Source: Acanthosepion lycidas (taxonomy: Eukaryota > Mollusca > Cephalopoda > Sepiida > Sepiidae). From it: a DNA stretch of 64,000 nt. The stretch covers positions 53,510,026-53,574,025 of the forward strand of contig OZ010600.1 of the NCBI GenBank assembly GCA_963932145.1, given 5' to 3'. Within the stretch, counting starts at the first letter, position 1, and each line of letters starts with the position of its first letter. Shown in pieces: positions 29,710 through 38,296 of the stretch. The position numbers were made by a program, and so were the translations under genes. Under the pieces are notes generated by a model. It was given only the letters and a program-made list of their open reading frames with translations. It was not told the origin of the DNA and did not search any database.

Positions 29710-29713
<4 letters not shown>
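29599..29713 (-). mobile_element. tRNA-derived SINE ending in a hammerhead ribozyme
   Basis: Minus strand: a tRNA-like part (TCTCCGACTGATACC, GATCTCGATCCCGG as B box) is followed by a linker and a hammerhead. Core CTGATGA is at 29,641-29,635 and GAAA at 29,621-29,618. Stem I is CACA/TGTG (29,645-29,642 with 29,608-29,605, plus a T-G pair). Stem II is GCTGT/ACAGC with loop GAA. Stem III is ACA/TGT with loop GTC. The cleavage triplet GTC ends at 29,609. Every invariant position is present. The A-box side is partly lost in a CT array. A diverged copy with a clearer A box is at 35,809-35,937. Schistosome Sm-alpha SINEs are a known precedent for this architecture. Confidence 0.75.
29605..29645 (-). 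ncRNA. Hammerhead ribozyme, type I layout with short stem III
   Basis: 41 nt containing all conserved core bases (CUGAUGA, GAAA, A15.1-U16.1 pair, C17). Predicted self-cleavage lies between minus-strand bases 29,609 and 29,608. A 3-bp stem III is typical of retroelement hammerheads, which often work better as dimers. Activity is inferred, not shown. Confidence 0.7.
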
Positions 29714-29765
<52 letters not shown>

Positions 29766-29808
29766 ATAATACATACATACATGCATATATATATATATAT
29801 ATATATAG
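29709..29808. repeat. (CT)n-(CTAT)n-(CATA)-(AT)n array
   Basis: CT to 29,735, CTAT to 29,765, then short CATA and AT tracts. Confidence 0.93.
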
Positions 29809-30149
29809 CTCTGTGTGTGTGTTTTACTAATATATTACAATAAAACCAGTGAACGTTTTCTTGTCTGTATGCGTCTTTTGTATGCGTCTTATAGCCGACA
29901 AAACGGCAGGACCCAGAGGGCTTAAAATGAAACTCAACTCGCAAAGCAACATGGGTTAGGTGGTACTGGCCTGTGATGTTATTAGATCTCACCGGAGATC
30001 AATGTAAAGTCAAAACTGCTATTATTTCCGGCCAAACTAGAAATGTGGACAACTTTTCACTCCCTACTCAAGTGAAACTGTAAGTGACCCCATCGTAGGC
30101 GCTTATGAGAAAAATAAATGCAATAAATGCGAGAGACCGTACCTGTAAT

Positions 30150-30240
30150 AGTGGCTAAGTTGGTATAAGCGCAGGAACTGTAATCTGCAAGCCGAGTTCA
30201 ATCTCTGCCGAAGACGGTATGTTTTCAGTTATCCTTAATG
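30150..30240 (+). mobile_element. tRNA-like SINE head
   Basis: A-box-like GTGGCTAAGTTGGTATAAGC and B-box-like CCGAGTTCAATCTCTGC about 50 bases apart. No mature tRNA fold and no CCA context, so it is not a tRNA gene. Confidence 0.55.
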
Positions 30241-30290
30241 CTCTTGCAAAATGCAGGAATAGGAATAAGTGATGTAATTGAATGCACGTA

Positions 30291-30598
30291 CAGTGGAACC
30301 TCGGTTCACCAACTTAATTCGTTCCTGAAGCCGTTCGTAACCCGAAATGTTCGTAAACCGAAACTATTTTTCCAAAGGAATCAATGTAGAGAAAAAAGTC
30401 ACAGTACAATAAAATTGGAAAAGAAAACCACGGCATAACACACTAATGTATACAACATGGCGGTCGACTCAGAAATGATTCCGTTCGGGTTAATTCGGTT
30501 CGGCCATGTTCGATAACCGAGGCATTTTTATCTCGCATTTTCTGTTCGAAAACCGATTTTTTCGACATATGAGACGTTCGTTAACCGAGGTTCCTCTT
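30291..30598. mobile_element. Pogo/Tigger-like MITE, 308 bp
   Basis: It starts CAGTGGAACCTCGGTTCA and ends with GTTAACCGAGGTTCCTCTT, its diverged inverse, with TA on each side. Inside, GTTCG...CCGA motifs recur. The right half is homologous to 31,215-31,430 and in part to 31,880-32,015. CAGTGG..CCTCGG ends are typical of Tigger-group elements. Confidence 0.85.
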
Positions 30599-30687
30599 TA
30601 TATGTGTTAAAAGGATAAATATTATATAAGTTAAAGCACGCATTATTAATTGATCATATAATAAGAAAAATATGGGCACTTCCATGT

Positions 30688-30760
30688 TGTTAGCAAGTCT
30701 GTCTCGCTAGATCAGTTACGACTGAGTAGTGAGTTCGATCCTCAGTGAATGTTCCATATG
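30688..30760 (+). mobile_element. tRNA-derived SINE head
   Basis: GTTAGCAAGTCTGTCTCGCTAG, then GTGAGTTCGATCCTCAG: an A-box remnant and a good B box. The same head is inverted at 12,350-12,478. Confidence 0.6.
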
Positions 30761-31432
30761 ATACTGAGTAGGAAGAGACATTATAATCATGATAGAGACA
30801 ATATTATCAACCACTTTTTTTTCTCTTAATTTTTCTTTTTCCTTTACCAGTATCACTGCTAGATTTCTTTGGAGCCATAACTGATGACTAATGAAGAGAA
30901 AAAAAAAAGGGTACAGTGAGGCTGGCATCCCGCTCTCACCCCTTCACTGTCGAAACTCCTAAATGTAGTCGTCTCTTCTACTCGCCTGTGGAACTCCCTT
31001 CCCTATTCCTGTTTCGCTGAGAGCTATAATCTCCACCTATTCAAGTGTAATGTCAATCGACTTCTCCAGTTGCCTTGATCTATCCACTACCCTCATCCTT
31101 TCTTCTATTACTCCTATCTGATCTTGCTCTAAATTTTCTGTAACCCCTTGCGTCCTAGTGGCTTCCCACCTTGCTTGGGGTGAAATGCTTAAAAAAAAAT
31201 AATAAATAAATAAAATAAAATTGGAAAAGAAAAGCACAGTGCAACACATGAAAACATGGCGGTCGACTAAGAAATGATTCCGTTCGGGTTAACTCGATTC
31301 GACTCGATTCGGCAATGTTGTTCGAGAACCGAAATTTTGTTTGCTAACCGAGGCATTTTCATCTCGAATATTCTGTTCGAAAAACGATTTGTTCGACATG
31401 TGAGATGTTCGAGAACCGAGGTTGCTATATAT
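30761..31432. mobile_element. Tigger-like element interrupted by a LINE
   Basis: The left part (GAAGAGACATTATAATCATG, TCACTGCTAGATTTCTTTGG) and right part (AAAATTGGAAAAGAAAAGCAC, GGCGGTCGACT, CCGAGGTTGCTA) are contiguous in the uninterrupted copy at 31,705-32,015 (junction GATACAGTAGAATAAAATTGG). Here a LINE 3' end (30,914-31,199) sits at that junction. No transposase frame survives. Confidence 0.75.
30914..31199 (+). pseudogene. LINE (Jockey/CR1-like) 3' end, nested
   Basis: Matches the inverse of 16,125-16,480: CATCCCGCTCTCACCCCTTC, TGTGGAACTCCCTTCCCTATT (the WNSLP box), TTCAAGTGTAATGTCAATCG, and a 3' UTR CCCCTTGCGTCCTAGTGGC ending in an A/TAAA tail. Truncated at its 5' end to under 300 bp, as is common for LINE insertions. 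Confidence 0.85.
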
Positions 31433-31446
31433 ATATATATATATAT
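31424..31446. repeat. (AT)n microsatellite
   Basis: 11 AT units at the end of the Tigger-like element. Confidence 0.9.
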
Positions 31447-31704
31447 ACAAGATGATTGCTTATTTAAACGTGTACAAGTTCTTACACAAAACTAACGAAA
31501 ATCATTAAATCTAAGAAAAAAAAAAAAAAAAAACCCAATACTAAACAGATAAAATATGGATGAACATTTCAATTTTACCGTACCTGTATATAGGAGAATT
31601 GATGGCATAAGTGGAAGAGGAAGGAAAGAGATTTTATTGTTTGGAAAATGAAAGGAAAGACATGATCGTCTCTTTATTTATAAGAATAGTATAGATCGTT
31701 GATT

Positions 31705-32015
31705 TTGCCATATGAGTAGGAAGAGACAATATCATCATCAAAGAGACAATATCACCAACAATTGTTTTTCTCTTAAATTTTCATTTTCCATTAGAATTAT
31801 CACTGCTAGATTTCTTTGGGGCTCTGACAAAGGACTAAATGAAGAGAAAAAAAATAAAGGATACAGTAGAATAAAATTGGAAAAGAAAAGCACATTTCAA
31901 CACACAAATGTATACAGCACGGCGGTCGACTCACAAATTATTCCGCTCGGGTTAATTCAGTTCGGCAATGTTCAAGAACAGAAATTTTCGTATTGCCTAG
32001 AGAAGTTGCTCCTTA
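31705..32015. mobile_element. Tigger-like element, uninterrupted internal copy
   Basis: Same text as the interrupted copy: GAAGAGACAATATCATCATC, TTTCTTTGGGGCTCTGAC, AAAATTGGAAAAGAAAAGCAC, GGCGGTCGACTC. The right terminal repeat is mutated (GTTCAAGAACAG). Confidence 0.7.
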
Positions 32016-32208
32016 ATTAGCTTTGATAAAGCTAGGTGCGTGATACTACCTACCAACTCAATAAAGGATTTATTCGAACTTCATATTTTGTTGTAACTAC
32101 GTAAAAAATTACATATTTATCAATTTTTTAGCTTATCTTTTGTAAGCATGTGTAGAGACTGGATCCTTCTAAAATATTTTAAAATCAACGTGTTTCCTAT
32201 ATATTGAT

Positions 32209-32928
32209 AACTAGCAGCATGGCCTGGCGTTGCTCGTGCTAGATTCAAAAATCGTACGACTCATACAGCAATCGCTATCACTTGACTTAAAATATTTTTG
32301 CCCTTCCTTGCCTTTAAAGGAGTGCCCTTTGCCGTGCTGATGTCTTACTTCTTGCTTATCTCACACTGCGAATTTTTTCTAAGCTCTATACTAAACATTA
32401 AATGTGTTACGAAAAAAGAACTAAACAAAATGAACACAAAACGATCAGCTTTAAAAAAAGGACTCGTAACTGGAAAAACCGAATGAAAAAAGAATGTTAA
32501 CAACAAATACTTTTTCACACCCAACCCAGTTCTGCGGAATCAGAATCAACGTTGAGTTTAAGCAAACGAATGAGCCAATTGCAGTAAAGTGCCATGCAGA
32601 TTTAAATTTTTCCCACTTGTGATGAATGCAGCTATCGATTTTTTTTTGCATGCTAATTAACATTCGTGTCAGTCAGCTGTTGGCTCTCACGCTGGTCAAT
32701 AGAATCTTCCTGCCTATTGGCGACAGCCAACTATAGGCTCTCACTTCAGCCAGTAGAAAATGACCGCAAACTACATGAAAACTGCAGTAAAAGCATGAAA
32801 AATCGATTATTTCCATTATCAATGTGAGTTGGGAAATGCAAAGTCGGTCTTGGCCTTCCCGCTAACTTGGAGCATGTGTTTGTAAATTTTGGTGCAAATC
32901 CGTCGGAAATTGCGGCCGTGCATTCGTT

Positions 32929-32986
<58 letters not shown>

Positions 32987-33008
32987 CCTCCCTTTTATAG
33001 ATAGAGAT
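32209..33008. repeat. Dispersed repeat, copy B (800 bp)
   Basis: Same ends and order as 6396-7140. It is longer mainly through an expanded (CA)n at 32,932-32,986 and a small insertion near 32,805. Confidence 0.85.
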
Positions 33009-33048
33009 GCTTTACTAATATATCTCCACATAAACACTATTGTATTGG

Positions 33049-33300
33049 TTAGTGGCTTGGAATTTGTTAATCGGAGAGCCGAGTTCCAATCTCTGTTGGG
33101 TTCGTTTTATTCATTTATGCGCAAATACCGTTGAGAAAGATATGAGCCAACGTTTTCTCTCCTCCCGCTATGGGTTAATTAGTAAGACTTGTATCATTAA
33201 ATCATGATTATCTCTAAAAATTCTTACAAATCTAAAAATATTTTCTGCTTTTAAATAACCTGCAATGGGTTGATAAGCCGTAAAAAAACGAATGAATCAA
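33049..33300 (+). mobile_element. tRNA-part SINE of the 5S-tRNA family
   Basis: GGTTAGTGGCTTGGAATTTG, GAGAGCCGAGTTCCAATCTC, CGCAAATACC, CTATGGGTTAATTAGTAAGAC and tail GGGTTGATAAGCCGTAAAAA. It lacks the 5S head but has the same body and tail as 37,471 and 13,709. Confidence 0.8.
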
Positions 33301-34150
33301 TTAGTAAAGAAGCAACCCTGCTTTCTGGATCCGGTGTCATGCAGACCTGTCCTCATTTTCATATTGAAGTAGTCTTTGTGTGTCACTTTTAATGAAACAT
33401 GCGGTGTAGGCCAAATTTTCGGTGATTTGCGCAGCGAAATGTATTCTTATGTTCCCTTAAGGAAAGGAAAATTGGTTGAAATTAAGAATAAATAATTGAT
33501 CGTTTCGTGGAGGGATTTTACAAGGTATATGAACTATCCAGAAAGACACGGGAAACGATGGGTATCTTGATATGTAAACAGATATATGAAGTGGAAATAG
33601 ATAACAATTGGGATTACCATTGTTAACGCCTCTTGGAAGTCTTTTAGTTTGTCTTAGGATTTCTACAGACTGGGTCATTCCAAAATATTTTACTTAAACA
33701 ATCATCTTATTTCCGATAGACTGATGTTGCTTTTTTAATATATCCGCGCATAAACCCTATTAGCTGATCTTGTAAATAAACTAAACAACATTGAACATGC
33801 AACTGAATTTATTTATGAAACAGAATAAGCAATACGGTCCCTTTTCTCTCAATCATGTTAAGCCCTGCATATAATTGTCTAAAAGCGTTTATCGAAAGTT
33901 CACCAATAAAAATGATTTCATAAACTTCTATTCCCACCATAACAACAAAATAAAAACCGGCATAATTATCGGCTGCTATTTAAGTGCACTAGGAATTCGT
34001 AGCCATCAATATTTACATGATGAAGAGAAATACATAGGATAAAAAAAAAATCCTCCACTGTCCTAATTATTTCAGTTTTAATAATAGTCGTAAAACTCAC
34101 TCACAAAAATCATGGTCTATTCGGGATTCACGCTTGGATGATCATCTCTG
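33301..34150. other. No recognisable feature
   Basis: Unremarkable AT-rich DNA without gene or repeat evidence that I can support. Confidence 0.45.
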
Positions 34151-34158
34151 TTTCAATT

Positions 34159-34260
34159 GACGGGGCAGAAGATTTTCCCACGGTAAGTTATCGTTTTTTT
34201 CCGTGGTAGAATGGTTGCCAATCAAGGCTATAATACTGTTGTAGAGTAGTTTTCACAGTG
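34159..34260 (-). mobile_element. tRNA SINE 3' body fragment
   Basis: GACGGGGCAGAAGATTTTCCC, GTGGTAGAATGGTTGCCAATC and AAGGCTATAATACTG match the inverted 3' body at 62,270-62,350. Confidence 0.65.
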
Positions 34261-34499
34261 GAGGCTTGTATTTCAATGTCGTCCTAAATTAGGTTCGATG
34301 TACAAAACGTTAGGAACTTGAAATAAGAGTTAATGACGCAGCAATCTAGTTGTGATGGTTGGTACTGATATCAACTGACTCGCTTAACACCACTGAGCCC
34401 AACTGGCGACCGCTACTACATTATGTGTGGGGGAGTCTATTAATAATAGAATAGGTACGTCCGGTATAACAAATACGCAGTCTATTCTGTTAGTGAACC

Positions 34500-34655
34500 A
34501 ATAGATATGTGTGTGTGGGGTGGGGAGAGAGATGCATTTATATCTTACCCAAGAGTTTTTGCGCATAAGTGAATGCAACCAACTTGACTGGGATTCGAAA
34601 CCGTTTACTCTGATATTTCATTCCGAATCGGTATCCATTACGCCACACCGAACAA
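34500..34655 (-). mobile_element. tRNA-derived SINE
   Basis: Minus strand: A-box GGTGTGGCGTAATGGATACC, B-box GGTTTCGAATCCCAGTC, then TGCATTCACTTATGCGCAAA. Confidence 0.75.
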
Positions 34656-34926
34656 CAGCGCAGTATTGGATTCATACATTAGATAAACAAGTACTATAAA
34701 TAGACTTGATAATACTAGATACATATTACCTACCAATTCAATAAAAAATTATCTAAACTTTTGATTAAGCTTGTTACAACTACTAAAAACAATCACAGTC
34801 AGGATCATCGTAACCTATTTGGGCCTTAGGGACACCATATGTACTGCTGTAGTAGCAGCGGTGGCGTATCTTAGGCAAGATATTCGAATGGACCCCAACC
34901 CTCTACAAGAATTCAGAATTTTCCAT

Positions 34927-35147
34927 CTCCTAGACTAGTCGCCAACCAAGGTTATAGGACCCAGTCTGTTCTGCTATTTACTCATATCCGGGTGGATATG
35001 GAGTCATACCTTTCCCACATGAAATGTAATGAACTCAATGGATTCATACCTTTCCCAGTGAATGTAATGAACTCGACAGGACTTCGAACTCGGCTTTCCG
35101 ATTCCTCAAACCCGAGCTGCTATCCATTACTCCACCGTGTCTCCTAT
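34927..35147 (-). mobile_element. tRNA-derived SINE
   Basis: Minus strand: A-box GGTGGAGTAATGGATAGCAG, B-box CCGAGTTCGAAGTCCTG, then a GGGAAAGGTATGAATCC unit that occurs twice (a 35-bp internal duplication at 34,995-35,070) and the usual body. Confidence 0.8.
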
Positions 35148-35237
35148 GAAGAGTAAGATATTTAAATAATACGTGACCAGATAATAACAACGTAAAGCCT
35201 GAAGCGGAAATTTACAAAATATCCTCACGATATAGAT

Positions 35238-35322
35238 AAGTGAAACATCTATGAATTTAAATAAAAGATTGTATGAACACAAAGGGGATCTTATACAAAA
35301 CAATACAACCAATGCATTTTTT
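35238..35322 (+). pseudogene. Penelope-like GIY-YIG fragment
   Basis: The frame reads MNLNKRLYEHKGDLIQNNTT, then NAFF. The LNKR.YEHK.D pattern is the central part of the GIY-YIG domain of Penelope-like elements. Only about 25 codons remain before a LINE fragment joins. Confidence 0.6.
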
Positions 35323-35550
35323 TTCGATGATGTTCACTCTTTACAAAGCCCGAGAGGCACTCGAAGTGGAGGGTTACAGAGTAAAATGCACATTTTATGG
35401 GGCTATGTGGAGAAGATGACGGTTAACCGTAAACATGAATAGGTTAAAATTGTTGTGATCGCGGAAGCAGCATCTTGGGAGCAGGTTCAACAAAGCAGCT
35501 GCTCTGTGGAGTCTTAACCTGTTCAATCACTATCTTTACCTTATATCCGC
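35323..35550 (-). pseudogene. LINE C-terminal fragment
   Basis: Minus strand: LLNLLPRCCFRDHNNFNLFM, then FTVNRHLLHIAP, a relative of the WNSLP..CFPDHYNLNLFKSRVN C-terminus, followed by 3' UTR text ACTTCGAGTGCCTCTCGGGC. The same UTR is at 36,280-36,480 (plus) and 41,080-41,140. Confidence 0.65.
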
Positions 35551-35561
35551 AGCAATTGCTT
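35551..35561. repeat. Target-site duplication, left copy (11 bp)
   Basis: AGCAATTGCTT, repeated exactly at 36,269-36,279. Confidence 0.88.
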
Positions 35562-35808
35562 GCGTCCTGGGTATGACGATAAACTACGTCCAACAACAAG
35601 GCTTCAGATAATGTTTTCGGAAAAATAATGTTGCCAGCTATACATTTTTGAAACAATAATGTTGCCAGCTATACGCTTTTGAAAAAATAATGTTGCCAGC
35701 AATGTGTTTTTGAAACAATAATGTTGCCAGCTATGCGTTTTTGAAAAAAATAATGTTGCCAGCCATATGTTTAATAGTACTGTATATTTAATACATGTAT
35801 ATATATAA

Positions 35809-35937
35809 CGTCATCCACAGACAAACTGCTTCGCACCTCATCAGTGTGGCTAGACATCCGGTTGCCTCTAGCTATGATCGAAACCTGACTAAATTAGTAT
35901 CAGTCAGAGATTCTACCACTAAGCCGTCGGCTCACGG
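35809..35937 (-). mobile_element. Ribozyme-type tRNA SINE, second copy, decayed hammerhead
   Basis: Minus strand: A-box GGCTTAGTGGTAGAATCTC, B-box GTCAGGTTTCGATCATAG, linker GATGTCTAGCCACA, then CTGATGA at 35,844-35,838. Stem II is shortened and GAAA reads GAAG; stem I (CACA/TGTG) and the TGTC cleavage context are kept. It shows that head and ribozyme belong to one element. Confidence 0.75.
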
Positions 35938-36051
35938 AAGGTATGCGGGTGGATTTTTAGCGTATTTATTTTTAGAAACACGCCCAGTGACCGACAGTGA
36001 CTCAATTCGCTTTGCGAAGAGTGTGTGTATGTATGTATGTATGTATCTATG

Positions 36052-36057
<6 letters not shown>

Positions 36058-36132
<75 letters not shown>

Positions 36133-36141
36133 TCTGCGCAA

Positions 36142-36206
<65 letters not shown>
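36058..36206. repeat. Two (AT)n arrays split by 14 bases
   Basis: AT at 36,058-36,130 and 36,144-36,206, separated by CTCTGCGCAAAG. These are among the longest AT arrays in the window. Confidence 0.97.
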
Positions 36207-36210
<4 letters not shown>

Positions 36211-36279
36211 AATTTGGCATTAAATGACCCACAGTGGTTGATATGCCATAAAACCCAACCAACCAACCAGCAATTGCTT

Positions 36280-36480
36280 CCTAAAGTAACCTTCTACCTC
36301 GAGCGGCTCCGGGCCTTGTACAGAGTGAACCTTACTGTAAAAAGCAAACTAACAACCCCCCCCTGGTTATCTTCCTTGTATAGCCCCTTAAACTGTGCCC
36401 CTTATTCTGCAACGTTCTACCTCGAGTGTCTCTTTGGCTTTGTAAAAGGTGAACATTATTGCAAAGAAAAGCATCAATGA
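36280..36480 (+). repeat. Two LINE 3' UTR fragments in tandem
   Basis: CTTCTACCTCGAGCGGCTCC and CGTTCTACCTCGAGTGTCTC each start a unit ending near GTGAAC.TTA.TG.AAA. Same UTR as the fragments at 35.3 and 41.1 kb. Confidence 0.65.
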
Positions 36481-36664
36481 GTGTAACTGAGGAGACACCA
36501 GCTACTCTAAGCACATGTTTCTGCATAAATTTGTCGTTTTCTTTTACATTACACTTGCAAGTTTGAGAACCAAATATGAAAAGTACACATCTTTTTTTTT
36601 TAATTATATTTTTTATTATATATCACTGCGTGTGATACATGATTTATTTCCTAAGATTGTGGGT

Positions 36665-37440
36665 ACGTCTTGAGAAGTCCATTCACAAAGACGACACTAT
36701 GCCTTCTCCGGATGATTTCTTGAATTGTAATTGATATCAAACTTTCCTCGATGGCGTTTGTATAAGCTTATCCTTATCACCAGCTGTCCTTATTGATTTA
36801 GCTCCTTGGGTCGACGATATATTTTGAGAGGTCCTCACGTAAAGACGAAACAGTTTCATCTTCCGATTTTTTGAATTGCATAAGACATCAAAATTTGCTC
36901 GACCGTTTTTATATATCTCCTTATTACCAACTTTCACTATTGATAGCACAGTTTGAGATATTCACTCACAAAAACGAAACCCTTGCTGCTCTCCATTGCT
37001 ACTCTCCGTTGCTGCTCTCCTTTCCTCTGATGGCTTCTTGGATTGCATCAGACATCAAAATTTGATCGACTGCGTTGATATAGTATCTCATTATTACCAG
37101 TTGGTTGATCATTCACTATTGATAACACAGTTTAAGATGTCCACTTACAAACGCAAAGCGTTTGGTAATTACTCTCCTTTGCGACTTTCTGTTGCTACTC
37201 TCCTTTCCTCTGATGGATTTTTGGGTTGTATAGGACAATATTTTATCTGTCGCGTTTATATAATATCCACCTATAATAAGTTTTCTAGTAAGATATAAGA
37301 TTAATCTCTTAAAGTCGATGGTGTATTTTGAGAGATCCACCCTCATAGATGAAATGGTTTTTACTCTCTTAGTCTCTACCGTATTCTTCGATTATATATG
37401 AGATTTTCACGACCGCTCTTATATTGCGTCTCTTTATCTC
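36665..37440. repeat. Degenerate tandem repeat, about five units of 130-200 bp
   Basis: Units begin TGAGA.GTCCA.TCACAAA.ACGA at about 36,670, 36,826, 36,955, 37,132 and 37,330, and contain TGGATTGCATCAGACATCAA and CTCATTATTACCA. Clearly related but strongly diverged and unequal in length. Confidence 0.75.
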
Positions 37441-37470
37441 CAGCTATGATACTACCTGTGAAACTACCTG

Positions 37471-37692
37471 GCTTACAGCCATATAGAGTTGAAACACCGG
37501 TTCCCGTACGAGAACCGAAGTTAAAGAAACATCGATCCTGGTCAGTACCTAGATGGGTGACCGTTTGGGAATACTAAATTCCGTAAGCTTGGATGTGCAG
37601 GTGGTGTAATGGATAATGACTCGGAATTGTTAATCGGAGAGTCGAGTTCCAATTTCAGTCCGGTATGTTATAGTCATTTACGCACAAATAAC
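37471..37692 (+). mobile_element. Full-length 5S rRNA-tRNA chimeric SINE head
   Basis: 37,471-37,589 aligns end to end with 5S rRNA: GCTTACAGCCATA, ACACCGGTTCCCG, CCGAAGTTAA, GGTCAGTACCTAGATGGGTG, ACCG.TTGGGAATAC, then CCGTAAGCTT. After the linker GGATGTGCAG a tRNA-derived part follows (GGTGGTGTAATGGATAATG as A box, GAGAGTCGAGTTCCAATTTC as B box) and a body with ACGCACAAATAAC. A second promoter type (5S internal control region) thus precedes the tRNA one. The junction is identical in kind at 13,709. The tail is cut by an inserted SINE at about 37,696. Confidence 0.85.
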
Positions 37693-37695
37693 ATC

Positions 37696-37835
37696 GTTGG
37701 TTGGTTTTGTTTAGCGGCATATCAACACCTATATGGGTTACTTAAGGCCAAAATCTAAAAATTTGAACGCAATTGTATGCCTTCAACCACAGATAAAATG
37801 TATTGTTAGTAATTTTACTATAAATAAGTATTAGT
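37696..37835 (-). mobile_element. AAACC-tailed SINE-like fragment
   Basis: Inverted tail (GTTGGTTGGTTTTGTTTAGC, GGCATATCAACACC) and inner repeat remains (GTATTGTTAGTAATTTTACT). It interrupts the 5S-tRNA SINE. Confidence 0.75.
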
Positions 37836-37842
37836 GGCAAAT

Positions 37843-37880
<38 letters not shown>
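37843..37880. repeat. (CA)n-(TA)n array
   Basis: CA units to 37,868, then TA. Confidence 0.93.
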
Positions 37881-37969
37881 GGTAAGTATACTCGTTTCGA
37901 AAAACCTTCGAATTCTTGATTTGCCAATAATCAAATCAATCACGAAGGAAAAAAAGGTTTTTAAAAAGT

Positions 37970-38178
37970 AAGAGCTCGAAACATGAAAGTCTATCGAAAA
38001 AAATCGCACAGATACAGGTTTGAAGCCCAAAGAAAAAAACCCGATACGAGTAAACAACTAACTAAAAGAGCTCAATACAACCGTAGAGCAGACCTAGATA
38101 AACCTAGTGAGCCAGACAAACCTACCCAGACGATCCGCTTAGGTGAAACCTGGGTAGGTTTGTCTGGCTCACTAGGTT
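37970..38178. repeat. Hairpin-ended repeat, copy 2
   Basis: Homologous to 11,700-11,930. It ends in a perfect inverted repeat with 29-bp arms (38,101-38,129 and 38,150-38,178) around a 20-base loop. The loop reads in the opposite orientation to copy 1 relative to the shared flank. A (CT)n-(AT)n array follows. Confidence 0.88.
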
Positions 38179-38213
38179 TCTCTCTCTCTCTCTCTCTCTC
38201 TTATATATATATA

Positions 38214-38296
38214 TTAGGTTGGTGCAAAAATAATGACGTAATAATGTCGTTTTTTGACGTTAAAAATACGTCAAAAAACGACATTATTACGTCATT
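38214..38296. mobile_element. Mariner-type MITE, right end lost
   Basis: TTAGGTTGGTGCAAAAATAA followed by the inner palindrome GACGTAATAATGTCG...CGACATTATTACGTC. The right terminal repeat is missing where a SINE fragment joins. Confidence 0.9.

Larger units (their letters stand above)
35562..36268 (+). mobile_element. AAACC-tailed SINE-like element with nested insertions
   Basis: Bounded by an 11-bp target duplication. It starts GCGTCCTGGGTATGACGATA, has five tandem units of about 40 bp (AATAATGTTGCCAGCTATAC plus a T/A run, 35,615-35,770), and ends TTGATATGCCATAAAACCC followed by AACC units. Between repeats and tail it has gained a ribozyme-type SINE (35,809-35,937) and two large AT arrays. 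Confidence 0.85.

Noticed and set aside
37471-37589. Functional 5S rRNA gene
   Set aside because: Many changes from animal 5S consensus, no T-run terminator at its end, and direct fusion to a tRNA-derived SINE also seen at 13,709.
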